Source: Liolophura sinensis (taxonomy: Eukaryota > Mollusca > Polyplacophora > Chitonida > Chitonidae). From it: a stretch of 64,000 bases of DNA. This document shows positions 13,241-25,086 of this stretch, one piece after another. Within the stretch, counting starts at the first letter, position 1, and the number at the start of each line of letters is the position of its first letter. Position numbers and translations under genes: made by a program. The stretch covers positions 7,073,606 to 7,137,605 of the forward strand of contig NC_088305.1 in the NCBI RefSeq assembly GCF_032854445.1, read 5' to 3'. The notes beneath the pieces are model-generated. The model was not told the origin of the DNA, made no database searches, and was given only the letters and a program-made list of their open reading frames with translations.

Positions 13241-13243
13241 AAA

Positions 13244-13365
13244 GAGTGAGTGAGTGCGTGCTTTGGGTTTAACGACGTACTTCACAATTTTTCAGTCATA
13301 TGACGACGAAGGAATCCTTATAATGCATGTAATGTGCCTCCTTGTTGCAGGACAGGTGTCCACGG
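13244..13365 (-). repeat. SINE-2 3' fragment
   Basis: Plus strand begins GAGTGAGTGAGTGCGTGCTT, then GGGTTTAACGACGTACTTC, TTTTTCAGTCATATGACGACG and GTGCCTCCTTGTTGCAGGAC. This is the reverse complement of the 3' half of the SINE-2 copy at 43,437-43,780, down to its (CACT)n tail. Confidence 0.75.
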
Positions 13366-14345
13366 CTCCAAAACGAGAGAATCTGTGGAATGAAATGCGA
13401 CAGTTAGTTGGAATTTCAGCTGTAGATTGGACTCCGTAAGTATCTGAGTATTATGTTCTGGTCACCATAGTGTAATTCAGATGTTGTGAAAGTATGTCTT
13501 TAGCTCATACACTACTAAACACAAATCAAATGTGAAGAAAATGAAGATTTCAAAAATATATGGATTAATAGTTGAACGCGATTCTCAAATCGCAAGGAAA
13601 CGCAACAGAAAGTTGATGTCAACATTTCCTACCTATTTTTGTTACCTGTGACGTCACGTTAGCCACCATTCTCTTATTGTGACGTGAGGATAGCAGTCGT
13701 TATCCTTGCTTAAACACATGTCCATTAAAGATGGCGTGCGCCATGTGTGGGTGTGGCGTCATGTCGGGTTCGAATTCAAGCCCTTTAATCTAGTTTTAAC
13801 AGTTTTACATTTTTTGCTTCTATTGCTCTTTAAGACGACGCTTTTTGTTCTGCGATGGACACTGTTGAACACTAGTAACTTAGTGTGTAGGCATACAGAA
13901 CATACACTTTTACCACGGCAATAATTGTTTCAACTCTCCTTTCATAAACACCACTTTGTAGATCAGAATGGTAAAAACATAATCTATTTTGTTTTCGGGA
14001 AAAGAAGACTGGCATTAATCCTAAGACAAGACAGATCCTTACTTCACGCAGTAACTCCACTTCACAGAGGGTTCCTTTAATGTAGGGCATAATGGCTGCC
14101 ATGTACCCAACTTGTCCACAAGCCAGTAATCTCCACTGTCTCCCACTGCCCAGTATCCTACAGCTGCAGAGTTTAATGTATATCATACTGCTGACGTGGC
14201 TACCTGTGTTCAGATTCGTCTAAGTTTAGTTGAGATGGCTCTTGGTGAGACTGATCTGGAGGTTTAAAACTACCAACATTCAGTGAAGCTGTTGTTAATG
14301 AGGTGGAGAAAATTACGCAGAATCAAAGTGACAGCGAAGAGTACA
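13366..14345. other. Intergenic, nothing recognised
   Basis: No gene or repeat recognised. The short open frames on both strands lack splice context. Confidence 0.35.
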
Positions 14346-14347
14346 AC

Positions 14348-15048
14348 CGGTTGGTCGTGTGATTAGTTCCCCGGGTTGGTCGTGTGACCAGTTCCCCGGG
14401 ATAACAGTAAAACTAGTTCAAAGAGTTGGTCGTGTGACTTGTATCACGGGTTGGCCGTGTGGCTGGTTCCAGGGTTTTGGTCGTTTGACTGGTTCCAGGG
14501 TTTGGTCGTGTGACTGGTTCCAGGGTTTGGTCGTGTGACTGGTTCCAGGGTTTTGATCGTGTGACTGGTTCCATGGTTTTGGTCGTGTGACTGGTTCCAC
14601 GGTTTTGGTCGCGTGACTGGTTCCACGGTTTTGGTCGTGTGACTGGTTCCACGGTTTTGTTCGTGTGACTGGTTCCAGGGTTTGGTCGTGTGACTGGTTC
14701 CAGGGTTTTGGTCGTGTGACTGGTTCCAGGGTTTTGGTCGTTTGACTGGTTCCAGGGTTTGGTCGTGTGACTGGTTCCAGGGTTTGGTCGTGTGACTGGT
14801 TCCAGGGTTTTGATCGTGTGACTGGTTCCATGGTTTTGGTCGTGTGACTGGTTCCACGGTTTTGGTCGCGTGACTGGTTCCACGGTTTTGGTCGTGTGAC
14901 TGGTTCCACGGTTTTGTTCGTGTGACTGGTTCCAGGGTTTGGTCGTGTGACTGGTTCCAGGGTTTTGGTCGTGTGACTGGTTCCAGGGTTTTGGTCGTGT
15001 GACTGGTTCCACTGTTTTGGTCGTGTGACTGGTTCCACGATTTGGTTC
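14348..15048. repeat. Minisatellite (25-26 bp) with 257-bp higher-order period
   Basis: About 27 units of the type GGTTTTGGTCGTGTGACTGGTTCCA with variants (ccaggg, ccacgg, ccatgg; gtcgcg; gatcgt; gttcgt). The order of variants from 14,471 onward recurs from 14,728 onward, so a block of about ten units was itself duplicated (257-bp period). Two diverged units with CCCCGGG form the left edge. The open frames on the minus strand (repeating Thr-Ser-His / Trp-Asn-Gln-Ser) are by-products of the repeat. Confidence 0.9.
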
Positions 15049-15530
15049 CACAGCACAGAGTTCCACAGCACAGAGTTATGATCATCCTAATCGCACACAT
15101 TTAAGTCTGAATCATTCATGTCACATGACACTTCAGTATTGATAAATCAAATTATGGGCGAAAAAATCGATTATATACCTGTCCTTAATATGGTAAAACA
15201 ATGGAGAATGAAGCTAGGAATAAATATGTCATTAATTTCACCAGGTCATTCCCATGTGTGTCTTCCTGGAAGTGGGCTGTGCATATCCAAGAACAAGATT
15301 TTCATAGCTACCGATCCAGACGGTTTTGTGGAATGTCAGTGCTGTGGTCAGGGTTAAGAACAGATTAAGTGCCCACTAAATGTAAATCTGTTCTATTAAA
15401 CATGAAAATGTTCAACCGTTTATGAATAAAAATCACATATATTGCAGACAGATACAGGGTCAACTTTGTGTTACTGAGAGACAGTGGTGTGATTTCTGTA
15501 CATATTCCCGTCATGGTCGACTGCTTCGAT
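15049..15530. other. Intergenic, nothing recognised
   Basis: A 79-codon open frame lies on the plus strand (15,118-15,357) but has no recognisable domain or splice context. Confidence 0.3.
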
Positions 15531-15531
15531 G

Positions 15532-15660
15532 GTCTAGTGGTTGGAGCGTCCGTCTCGAACTCGGGAGACTTATATATATGTGATATATGTACGACGGCGG
15601 TCAGCGTCATGATGGGAACACATCCAGGGCGAAATCCAACACCATCAACAGGTTGTTAAC
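15532..15660 (+). repeat. Chimeric SINE: tRNA-like head joined to reversed SINE-1 body
   Basis: TGGTCTAGTGGTTGGAGCGTC matches a tRNA 5' half with A box, followed by TCGAACTCGGGAGACTT, as in a tRNA-derived SINE head in plus orientation. Only about 30 bases later ACGACGGCGGTCAGCGTCAT and the related block CATCAACAGGTTGTTAAC are the SINE-1 body in the opposite orientation. Confidence 0.55.
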
Positions 15661-15722
15661 ACATGTGACAATATACAGAACAGGGGGAAAATCAATTACT
15701 TAATCTGGTCTCTCTCTCATAC

Positions 15723-16246
15723 CTAAGCCTGTATCTTACTAATGTCTCTCTGCATTGACTTCGAACAAGCCAGAATCTGACGAAGAAGGCTGTTGATATC
15801 CTGGATTTCTGTGGACGACAGAATTCCCAGGCGGTGAGGGAACTTCTTTGTTGTGGACAGGTATTAAACTCTCGGTCAAACTCCGTGAACCATCGATCAA
15901 GTAGGAGCTTCCAATCAGTCAAGCTCGCCAGCTGAAGTTCAGGGAACACTTTGCTTTGCCCCTCGCGTACTTGATCCTCTGCAAGTTGTCTCGGATGGAG
16001 TGTGCAGCCAACTTTCCACCATTAGCTGCAGGGCTGCGTTGATGCGCGTCACAATTTCGTCCACCTCGCTGCTCAAGGGGCGGGTTGTCTCTGGCTTCAT
16101 ACGTACTGAGGCGCATCCCATTCGGGGTCTGGTAAAGTCATGGGGTGACTTGCTGATTCCCTCCCCGTGGAAGGAAAGGAAAGAGTCAAACTCGATGGCA
16201 CTTGAATTTGCCGCCAATGCGCTCTCGCTGTCCGACACCTCGATGA
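15723..16246 (-). pseudogene. Candidate decayed exon or gene fragment, family unknown
   Basis: On the minus strand a strong acceptor (CATTCTTTCCCTGCCAG) is followed by about 90 codons of sense-looking sequence (VIEVSDSESALAANSS ... SSEVDEIVTRINAALQLMV). Plausible protein then continues in the other two frames in turn (KLAAHSIRDNLQRIKYARGK, then FPELQLASLTDWKLLLDRWF), and the original frame resumes with LGILSSTEIQDINSLLRQIL to a stop at 15,723. Three equal frame steps look like accumulated indels rather than introns, because no GT-AG pairs fit. I do not recognise the family. Confidence 0.35.
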
Positions 16247-16341
16247 CTGGCAGGGAAAGAATGAGAAGGCAAAGTTAGAGCCTACGTCTATTCTGTAATA
16301 GTAAAATCATTATTAACGGGCATACTGTCAAAAGCTATATT

Positions 16342-16860
16342 CTAGAAAGTATACGTGTCTTCAACATCATTTAAATAAAAGACAAAATCAGGATTGTCCG
16401 AACTATCCACTAGGGCATTGGCTTTATCCTCGTTACATACGTTCTCCACCCCATCTAAAATATTTGCAGGAACAGTACTGTCTTTTTCCTTAACTGTGTT
16501 CCACACAGGTTTAATGGTTTCCGTAGAATATAAACTGGAACAAAAAGCTCGCCAATACTCTTTCTATGTCCGTTCAATATTACGTTGTGCAATAGTTTTA
16601 ACTTTCTTATACAAAACAATATTACTACTGAATCTGATATGTCGTGCTCACTTGGCGCTCTTTAATAACACTTGTACATTCATCCGTCTATCCATGGCAC
16701 CTGCATCCTTCGAGAATGGTTTGGGGAGCGATTTATTGGTTACGGTGGATATAGGAGCAAGTAGATTAAGTATATCAGCATCGTGATTAAAGGTATTGTT
16801 AGTACACATTATATATGACCCAATCGGCGTTATGAACATTTCATCTTGGAGGGTTACCAA
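16342..16860 (-). mobile_element. Decayed LINE fragment (ORF2 endonuclease-RT linker)
   Basis: Minus-strand frames, broken by stops and shifts, read VLLKSAK / LYKKVKTIAQRNIERT, stop, KEYWRAFCSSLYSTETIKPV then WNTVKEKDSTVPANILDG and VENVCNEDKANALVDSSDN. The order K-rich helix, YW-x-FCSSL, T-x-VWNTV is what lies between the endonuclease and reverse transcriptase of many non-LTR retrotransposon ORF2 proteins. There is no reverse-transcriptase core in the remaining sequence, so this is a short dead fragment. Confidence 0.55.
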
Positions 16861-19355
16861 GACTACTGACGTTTTGTGATAAATTATACACAGGATTAAT
16901 ACAGTGGTGGTCTCTGGCTAAAAACGCAGGTCAGTGTCAGAGTACGATAAGCTATTTCTGAAGAAAACAGCCAACCCACCCTTTTCACCTGTATCGTTAT
17001 CTCACCAAAGTCCAGTGTATCATATAGATGGAGGGGGGTAATAGTCAATATACACGTTCATCGTCAGATGACAAAGCGGATAGCACACCAATAAGACGCT
17101 CGGAGTTATCATGCTAAGTACTAAAGCCGTCTTCAGCTATTTGAAATACAACCCTCGCCCAACATGCAGCATCTGAAATTTCAATATCTGTGAGCATTGC
17201 TTTGGTAAAAACTGCAAGTAAATGAGTAACCATGTTATGAGATAGGTCTTCAGCCTGAGAAACGCAACTTGCCTTCCTTTAGGGTTGAGAGTCGTTTCAT
17301 TGCGGGCTTAACAGGCTTAAACGAAGGTGGAGGTTGAGACTTTCCCCTACAATCAGATGAAAAGTCTCTTGTTAGTTAATATCATATGGAGGGAGAGAGC
17401 GTCCAGAATCTCTCTGCTTCATGATTGTACTTGATTCCGCTTAACCAGGGGTAGGGGCTGTATGATCATCGTGTTGAATTAGATCGCCACCTTGCGTATA
17501 GGAACAGTGGCAATCAAAGCACAACTGAGATACATATTTGGTTATCGACAACTGATATTCTAGCGTAGTACACGATTTGAGCGCTGATTTCACTCCGTCG
17601 CCTAGAACATACCTTGCGTCTTTCCAACATCACTAAAAACTGTTAACTGCTTCTCTTTGCACGATTCCGTCCTATTTTCGTACTCTATATACTTCTTAGT
17701 TCCTTGCTGGTTTGTGTTATACGTCGTTTTGTGGAATTTGCCTTACGCCTTCATGCAGTTTGAAGCAGTCATTTTGAAAGCCCTTCTTTTCACTGTCGCG
17801 TCACACATCGAGTGAGTGTTTCGTCACCCAGTATTCTTTCGTTTGAGACACCTGTCTTGGGTTATTATTGATCAGTGTCTCTTTGGGCTCTGTGACGTAC
17901 ATGACCTTGTATCTGAATCCCACTGGTGGTTCCGTTGCTCTGGAGGTCACTTTTCTTCAAGACCCGCGGATAACAGCTACCGAGGGAATTTGGTGGCTCG
18001 CATAGGGATTGGGTATCAACCATTCGTCGATGTGTCTTTGAGCGCGATCGATTGTCACCTGTATGACAGTGTTATCTTTCACCTATTTTACCTATTTCTG
18101 TGGACTGAGACTTTTGAGACCCCGTGTGTTTGGACCGGAAGTATGCGTGCTGTATCTTCGTAAGGATTTATATGCTGTTGTTGGTTACATTAATTTGCAT
18201 ATTGTACATAAGTTGTACTGTTTACATTAGAATGTTCAGTTATATGTATTGAATTTATCTAAATGTGTTCGTGTTTCTGTGTTTGATCTTGTGTAAGGGA
18301 AAGCGCTGTCTGTTAGAAGACGTTTCCCAGAGATCCTTATCTCTGGGAGATAGAATTCCTGTGTATGACAGGAGGTTAAACGCTGAATCACTTTCCAGTT
18401 CGGTTGTAACGGTTCTCATCCATGATTCCTTTTCAGAACTTAAACAGACTCGTTATAGTTATCATGTGTTTTTTCTGACATTTTGAATGTTCACCAAGAG
18501 CATTCACTTCCTCCCTCGTAACAAGACAATAACAACCTTGGTGCTTAACATTAGTAAAGGACTCCAAAACCTCACCAGTATCATGACTATCAAGGTTATC
18601 CGCGAATATGAAGACTCGTGCAGCCTTTATACTCAATATTTTTATAAATCAACTGTACTGCCATTCTCCTCCCAAATCTTTTAAATTCTCAACAAGATGA
18701 AAGAAAGTTCTTGAAATTTTTTTCTTGACATAACACGTTGTGTGGCATCATTTCTTTCTAGCTATTATGACGATGCATATGTCCTATAATGTCAAGTATA
18801 CCGCCAAATTTATCTACTTCGTTTTTGCAGCCTTAAAGGGATTAGCCACTTGGAAAGTAGGTTGAAACAAAATCAATTTCAGGAGTTCTTTGAAGAAAGG
18901 GTTGATTTTATAAACATCCCCAGCTGTGGTGTCTGACAGGATATTAGGATTTGACGTCTTCGATGGATTTAGATGCTAGCGGACAACATTCGGAGCACTG
19001 AGTAATGCTTTTCTTCTGTCCTTTATGGGATCAAAATGGTAGAATCGATCTTTGTTATGTTCATCAGGACAAAGTCGAATGGCTAATGGTGGCACGTGAT
19101 GGAACTAGTCATACTAATACTTTTGGCAACAATGATCGTTATGTAACGTGCACCAGTGTCAAGAACTGCCATGAACTTGTCAACTGATGCAAGCATACGG
19201 TGATTGGCTGGCTCTCGGTTTATGTGTCGTGGTTTCCTCTACCCATGGAAACAAAATATACTTCAATAAGGCCTTTCCCACCAATCAAATAAATAAGTCA
19301 CACGAACAAAGGCGAATTTCAATTTTATATGTATTCTGTATTGGTATATATTGAT
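16861..19355. other. Intergenic, nothing recognised
   Basis: A 115-codon frame at 17,816-18,163 has no recognisable domain. The region flanks the left edge of the BTB-BACK array. Confidence 0.35.
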
Positions 19356-19359
19356 GCTG

Positions 19360-19736
19360 TTGTGTAAAATATTGGCCAGACGCTGGGGATCTCGTGAACT
19401 CTCGGAGTCTGACTCGTGGGCTTTGTTGTCCTAACCGGCAACGTGAAGATGCTTGAGGCATCTTCATGAGCAGTCACCTTTGCAATGGCGTGGAGAATTT
19501 CTGGGTGGTGAATGAGGTAGTCAATGGTGACAGGTGTCAGGCCGAATGTTTCCAAGAAACTCTTCACAACAGCCATTTATTCAGATGTCCCAATCGACTT
19601 CATAGTAGAGTCCCAATTGTTCCCTCGGAAGCGTTCAGATTCTTCAGCGAGTCATGGCTGTCATGGTTTCAGCAAGTAGGAAGGTGGAATGTTTTTGCCG
19701 CTGGGCGTTGTCCGCGACGAACATCAATGTATGTGA
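19360..19736 (-). pseudogene. BTB-BACK gene copy 0, decayed exon 4
   Basis: Minus strand aligns along its whole length with exon 4 of the array genes: the acceptor region and first codons near 19,730, TPVTIDYLIHHPEILHAIAKV (compare APVTIDDLINQAEVLHAVAKV in intact copies) and the SESP.WPIFYTT end. It has frame breaks and much higher divergence than copies A-D have from one another, so it is an older relic. It lies downstream of the exon 3 relic at 20,236-20,600, in the order expected for one gene. Confidence 0.75.
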
Positions 19737-20235
19737 AGAACAAGTGCGTGCGGTGCAAATATACTAGTATTTGGTAAATAACTGAGGTAAAATTGCACAG
19801 AATGTATAAGACGTGAAGGGTTTAATTTGATTTGAGGAAATACAACAGTTAATATGAAAACAGATCTCTATAGTTCAAACTACACGGATCTAAATATCCA
19901 TACTAGAAGAAAAAACACATGGCAGCCGTTGTTGAAATGCGCATTAGGATTGCAGTTAATTTCAATATGGATTCGTATTCCTGAATACGACTTCCTCAAC
20001 TCCAATCATACAAATAAACGTTCGCCGTTTGCGTTGTGGTAAGTTGTGACACTGTTCGGTATGGATGTATTAAGATGTGGCAGGGTTCGGCACCTTTGAT
20101 GCAGACAATTCATCAGCCATTAGCAATAGGCAGTGAATGAGCTGTTCCTACATGGGTCCACTTATTTACAGAACCACGGCTGATTGCTCCTTGGATCCGA
20201 AGAGGAGTTCTTTTCGTAATTTTCAGATTCCCTAC

Positions 20236-20600
20236 CTTGGATCTAACTTACGAATTAATCCAAATTTCTGATACACCTTTCAAGAGTTAAGATTTATTTA
20301 TTTTTTTGTAAGCCGCCCCGCCCGAGCCATTATACCGATACTGCTCAACCAGTCGTTGCACTATCCCCTTCATGCTGAACGCCAAGCGAGGAAGTTCCTC
20401 TTTTAAAGTCTTAGATGTGACTCGATCAAGATGTGACTCGATTGATCCTAGATCTACTCCTCCCGAAGCGGACGCTCTACCAACTGTGCTAACTGGGCCG
20501 GTCCAAGAGCTAAGAAGGCAGAGGACAAAGTCTTGCTGGATTAAGGTCTGGACATGCAGATAGCAGACTTGTCTCAGGTCGACTATCCCAAACCAGTGAT
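20236..20600 (-). pseudogene. BTB-BACK gene copy 0, exon 3 relic split by a SINE
   Basis: Minus strand HWFGIVDLRQVCYLHVQTLI then QQDFVLCLLSS corresponds to SHRFGIADLKEACYQYAQTF and onward in intact copies. The matching rest of exon 3, including its donor region, reappears at 20,236-20,282 after an inserted SINE-2. Upstream of the HW the sequence changes abruptly into the promoter-proximal region of the array genes (20,597 onward), so exons 1 and 2 have been deleted. Confidence 0.75.
20293..20504 (-). mobile_element. SINE-2 insertion with target duplication
   Basis: Flanked by 11-bp direct repeats AAGAGTTAAGA (20,282-20,292) and AAGAGCTAAGA (20,505-20,515), one mismatch apart. In sense orientation it begins GGCCCAGTTAGCACAGTTGG then TAGAGCGTCCGCTTCGGGAG, a clear tRNA 5' half with A box, continues with GGATCAATCGAGTC near the B-box position, and ends GGGCGGGGCGGCTTAC before an A-rich tail. 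It lacks the longer 3' part and (CACT)n tail seen in other SINE-2 copies, so it is a second 3'-end form. Confidence 0.85.
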
Positions 20601-22629
20601 TTATATGAAACAGTATCCCCAGCTGTTCACACGTCACTCAACAGCTTACAGAGGTTCTTACGTGGATTTGTAATAAATTCTCATCAGTGGTCACAGCCAG
20701 GGTTACCCGCCCCTGCTGAGCTGAGCTATTCAATATGGTGGCCCCTGTCTGGCTTGACTTGTCGTTTATTGCCACATATTGATCTTATCCCTGATCCCTA
20801 AGTATGATTAATATTCTCATTTGTTTGTGTTCCAGTTTTGTCTTGGTGAGCGTTAATATTATATATGAGTTACAAATCAATGTATTTGTTTCTCAAGTGA
20901 CATTGTGAATCATTTTAAAGAGGCCTGTGATGCAAGTTTTTTAAGTTGTCATTTTTGTTGACAATACAGTCTCGTGACGTGATGACAGCCATTGTGATCT
21001 GGAAATATGTCTTTCAAAATTGACCATATGAACTGAAATTATTTTTCTTTATTTCCTTGGAAATTGTGACAGAGGTTCAAAATAATGATTCGTGCCGCCA
21101 AGCTCCATGTACAATCTTTAAAATTTTATCTGTAGAATTAGGATAGGACATTTTTGTTCAAGTGGTCGTATGCTGACGTTATTTTGACTCTTACATAATT
21201 TTGATGAATTCAGTATTTCTGTTTTTGTGTGAAAATATGAAGGACCAACATATGCAATGTTTTGTGAACGAATGTGTGATAGTGTAGACGACGCCTTGGA
21301 TGACAGCTGTGAGGCACAATAGGTTGCATTCCACTGATATGGCATTTGAATGAAAAACATATTTTAAAAATACATGTATGTCCCCGAGAATCTACAAAAA
21401 GCTGGCGTTATTAATACTATAATTTTATCATACAGCAAAACTATTGGCAAAATGTAAAACCTCCTCTCTACAGTTAGAATAGGCACTACCGTTCAACAGG
21501 CGCTAGTGTCCTAACACAATCTGATGCCATTAAAATATGTCAGGTAGAGCGTGTTCAACGTAAAAAGGTTACAAATTGAATTATGTTGTTAATTTGCTGT
21601 ATTTTGTGTCAGTTCCTACATTCATCTCAAAACAGTATTCTCTCAGTAATTTTCGTCGTTAACTGGTGAGTGATCTACAAGGTAGACATTCCTCTTCTTT
21701 ATCTTCATTGTAAACAGTGCTGACAAGTTAAAAACAAGTAAAACAAGACAACACGTTAATTCCAACGGTTTGCATATGTGTTACGTGGTAAACCTACAAA
21801 CAAGTGCCAGACATCAGAAAAGGGCGAAGTCATCCGGCATACAGAGGGTGGCGGTAAGTTGGTAAATAAATATAGCTGTGAAAAGATCTACATAAGGCTG
21901 TACGTTTTTTGCCTGTGTACTGTAATTATGTGTACTTTTTTATTTCCATCATTTCATGATTTGTGTTGTATGTACTGTGTGATACTATCATAAGAATTAC
22001 GATTTATTCTGACCAGTTTTATCCCCGCTAACAACATGTTGCCTACGTTATGGTTTATACCTTGGTGCTTCTTGAGATATAACGTTGTATCACATCAGTT
22101 ATAAAAATTAACAACACACGACACAAAGCGTAAAAGTTTGTTATAATCTTTTGGTTTATATTTGCAGGATGAACCGCATTTACAACAACGATTTTAAATG
22201 AGACTAAAACATAATATATGTTTTGTGCCAGGCTGGAGGATACACAGTCTGTTCGTAGATAGCACTATTTGTACATATACGGGCACCATTGAAACCAAAG
22301 CACATGCAATATTACCTCATGTATAAATCTCGCTAGTGTGAGAAAGACAATCAACATGAGGCAAACCTTTAAAATAGGAAACTGGCAAAATCCTACTACA
22401 CCGCAGGCTGTCGACTCGTCCCACATCGGAGTTTGGAAATTACGGAAACAAAAAACAAAGTGCCCTTGACACAATGTGAATTGTGGTATTGAGCTGGAGC
22501 TTACCAAATCACAAGGTATGGCCATTCTTGTGACTCAACAGATCCACATTTGGTATCGGAGAAATGACATCGTGAACAGGAGAAAAATAAGCTCCAGACA
22601 CCTAAATTACTAAACCTTTCGACAATGGA
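20600..22629. other. Array spacer: upstream region of copy 0 and 3' flank of copy A
   Basis: From 20,600 to about 21,550 this matches the second upstream region found in each array unit (26,040-26,760 etc.). From about 21,600 to 22,629 it matches the sequence downstream of every array gene. A minus-strand frame at 22,265-22,525 recurs in copies A, C and D but not B. I read it as 3' UTR or spacer, not a gene. Confidence 0.55.
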
Positions 22630-25086
22630 TTATGTGCTGAAAAACTTTGAAGAAAAATGAAGGGACTCTTCATCAGATGAGCAGAGAAATGCCTTGTCCA
22701 GTGAAAAGTCGACAGAATACACCAAAGGCGATTGAGATCTGTCTTTCGTCGTCTGCTGTGTAAAATCTCGGGCCAGACGCTGAGGATCTCGCCAACTCTC
22801 GGAGGCTGACTCGTAGGCTTTGTTTTCCTCACCGTTAAGAGGCGTAACTGAGGAATCCTTATCCGCAATCACCTTGGCAACGGCGTGGAGAACTTCCGCT
22901 TGGTTTATGAGGTCGTCAATGGTGACAGGAGCCAGGTCGACTGTTCCGGAAACACTCTTTCCAACAATCCTTTGCCCACACTTCCCAAGCGACTTCAGAG
23001 TGGCGTCCCTTACATTGGTAGCCGCGGATATTGTTCGCACGGAAGCGTTCAGGTTTGGCAGAGAGAGTATAGCTGTCATCGTTTCAACATGTAGAGAAAT
23101 GAATTCTTTTTGTTGAAGGACTTCCTCGGCGTGGTCGGCGATGAACATCAACATCTGTGAAAAACAAATGCGTTCGGTGCAAATACTAAACGTTGTAAAT
23201 TCACTTCAAAAAACCTTAGGTTCAATATGACACAATTCAAATCAGTTAAACCTACAACATAATGATCTTACTCAGACCGTCTGAACTTTCATGTTGTAAA
23301 TTATCATAGAATTTCTGGGCCATGAAAGACTTAACTTAACCTGAATAAATATCACGGTAAATATAAAAACAATGTATCCAAATTTTTACACTTCAGACTA
23401 TACGAAACTAACTGTTTTTGCGAGTTATCCTTGAGCATAAATCCCACAGTTTCCTCCCTCCCAACATGCTGTCAAATTGTCAGTTGATGATGTATTTGCC
23501 CACCTGTTTACGGGACTAGAGGTGACTGCTTATTTGATACTGAAGAGGAGCTATTTTCAAAATGATCAGATTTCTTACCTTGGTTCGTAACTTATGAACT
23601 AGTCCAAATTCCTAATACACCTCACAAGAGCTAAGAAGGGAGAGAACAGAGTCTAGCTGAATGAAGGTCTGGGCATACTGATAGCAGGCTTCTTTCAGGT
23701 CTGCGATCCCAAACCGGTGAGAAGCAATCATAACCCCTGCACACAAGAGCACCTGGTCTTATATACAGTGGTATTAAGTTGAACATGTATTTCATTTCAG
23801 TTTTTGCGAATGAAATTCGGAGAAGAGACGAATAATCAAAGATTTTAAGAAACAAAGATGCCGAGTGTAGTTCGGTTGTTGTCAGTCTGTGTTCGTAAAT
23901 GCATGCGTTGAGTAAAGCGTATATCTTACCTATGACGCAGTCAACGTTTACGATGGTATTGCCTGTCATTAAGAACTCAATCATTTTTTTGAAAGCCTTT
24001 GGTTCGAACTCTCTCATCTCAATAGTGAGTTGTTTTGAGGGGGGACTGGTCGATTGTGGTTTGTTTGAGTTTGATAATTTGTGCAGTATTAACCGAACTT
24101 TGTATCCAAGACGCTTTTGTTTTCTTCTCTGTTTTGCATGGACTCTTTCCTGTGCCAGTATTATGCTGTACAAGATCCTGTGAAAATTGTAAAGAAACAA
24201 AGAATTTAATCAAACGTGCAAGGCACATAATCTTCTTGTTTAGGACCTTATGGTCGGAACATTTCACTCACCACAGGATTGTGTGTAGATTAAAGGAAGA
24301 TAGTCTGCATGACATGGGTAGAATAGAGCGTGGTGGCTATTTACCTTGCCAGAGAGACCTTTGGTTAGAAGTTACAAGTTGAGTGACTTTTAACTACAAT
24401 AGGTAAACTAATTCTGCTTTGAAGATGAACTTGTAACTTCTAACTAATGGTCTCTGTTCCCGATAACTGGATTGGAACCCCGATGCTTTTAGCTTTCCCC
24501 TGCCGTCAGGTGTTCCGGTGGAGTAAGCTGAAGTTACCACCATCATTCGCGCATCTGGCGAGTTAATTCTCGTGTTTTGATCCATATAATTCCTAAACGG
24601 CGATTAGTGACGAAAACTGAACTGGACACCATTTGAATGAGAGGAAATTGCAGAACCTTCAGTACATAACTATAATTTGCACGCTGATAATGTGTCGTAA
24701 TATTGTGTATATGCAAACATATAATGTGTTAACCACCCTCTCTCCGTCTGTTCTGCAACTTCCTTTTATTCAATCATTTCAAATTATGAAGATTGTAGTC
24801 TTTATGATTAAATACACGAAATGATTGCATATACTTCTAACACTGTGAATAAAAACTTAGCTTTTATGTTTTATTATGCAGTGTTACGATTAGTAAGAAG
24901 ACTCAAGTTTTACCTGTTTCTTGTAGAAAGTATCGACTTTACCCCGTACACGGCAGTTTTGTCTTTGCCGACGAGAAATTTCACGTCACACATCTCGGGC
25001 ATTTCCGTCATATTCCGGAGATCCGTGATGAGAGACTGGGAGTTCCGGAATCTCATGGAAATCTGCGTTTTGCTGGACGTATTCAT
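22630..25086 (-). pseudogene. BTB-BACK gene copy A, nonsense codon in exon 3
   Basis: Four minus-strand exons with GT-AG borders and matching phases: 25,086-24,914, 24,177-23,930, 23,736-23,579 and 23,154-22,630. They would encode 367 residues: BTB/POZ domain from about residue 32 (MCDVKFLVGKDK) to 165, interrupted by a Lys/Arg-rich insert (70-100), then a BACK-like helical region (about 170-225, FIADHAEEVLQQKEF), then a Ser/Thr/Glu-rich tail. Codon 182, CAG (Gln) in copies B-D, is TAG here (23,614-23,612), which would truncate the protein inside the BACK region. Everything else is intact, and exon 4 translates identically to copy C. BTB-BACK proteins of the serine-enriched/GPRS type are adaptor-like; cullin-3 binding is known for relatives and is not shown here. 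Confidence 0.8.

Noticed and set aside
14413-15100. Three 217-218-codon minus-strand frames rich in Thr-Ser-His / Trp-Asn-Gln-Ser
   Set aside because: By-product of the 25-26 bp minisatellite; all three frames are open and there is no splice or start context.
16394-16786. 130-codon plus-strand frame with hydrophobic stretches
   Set aside because: It is opposite the LINE remnant, whose minus-strand reading has recognisable ORF2 features.
22265-22525. 86-87-codon minus-strand frame repeated in three units
   Set aside because: Conserved only because the units are recent duplicates; no domain, and disrupted in unit B. Better read as 3' UTR or spacer.
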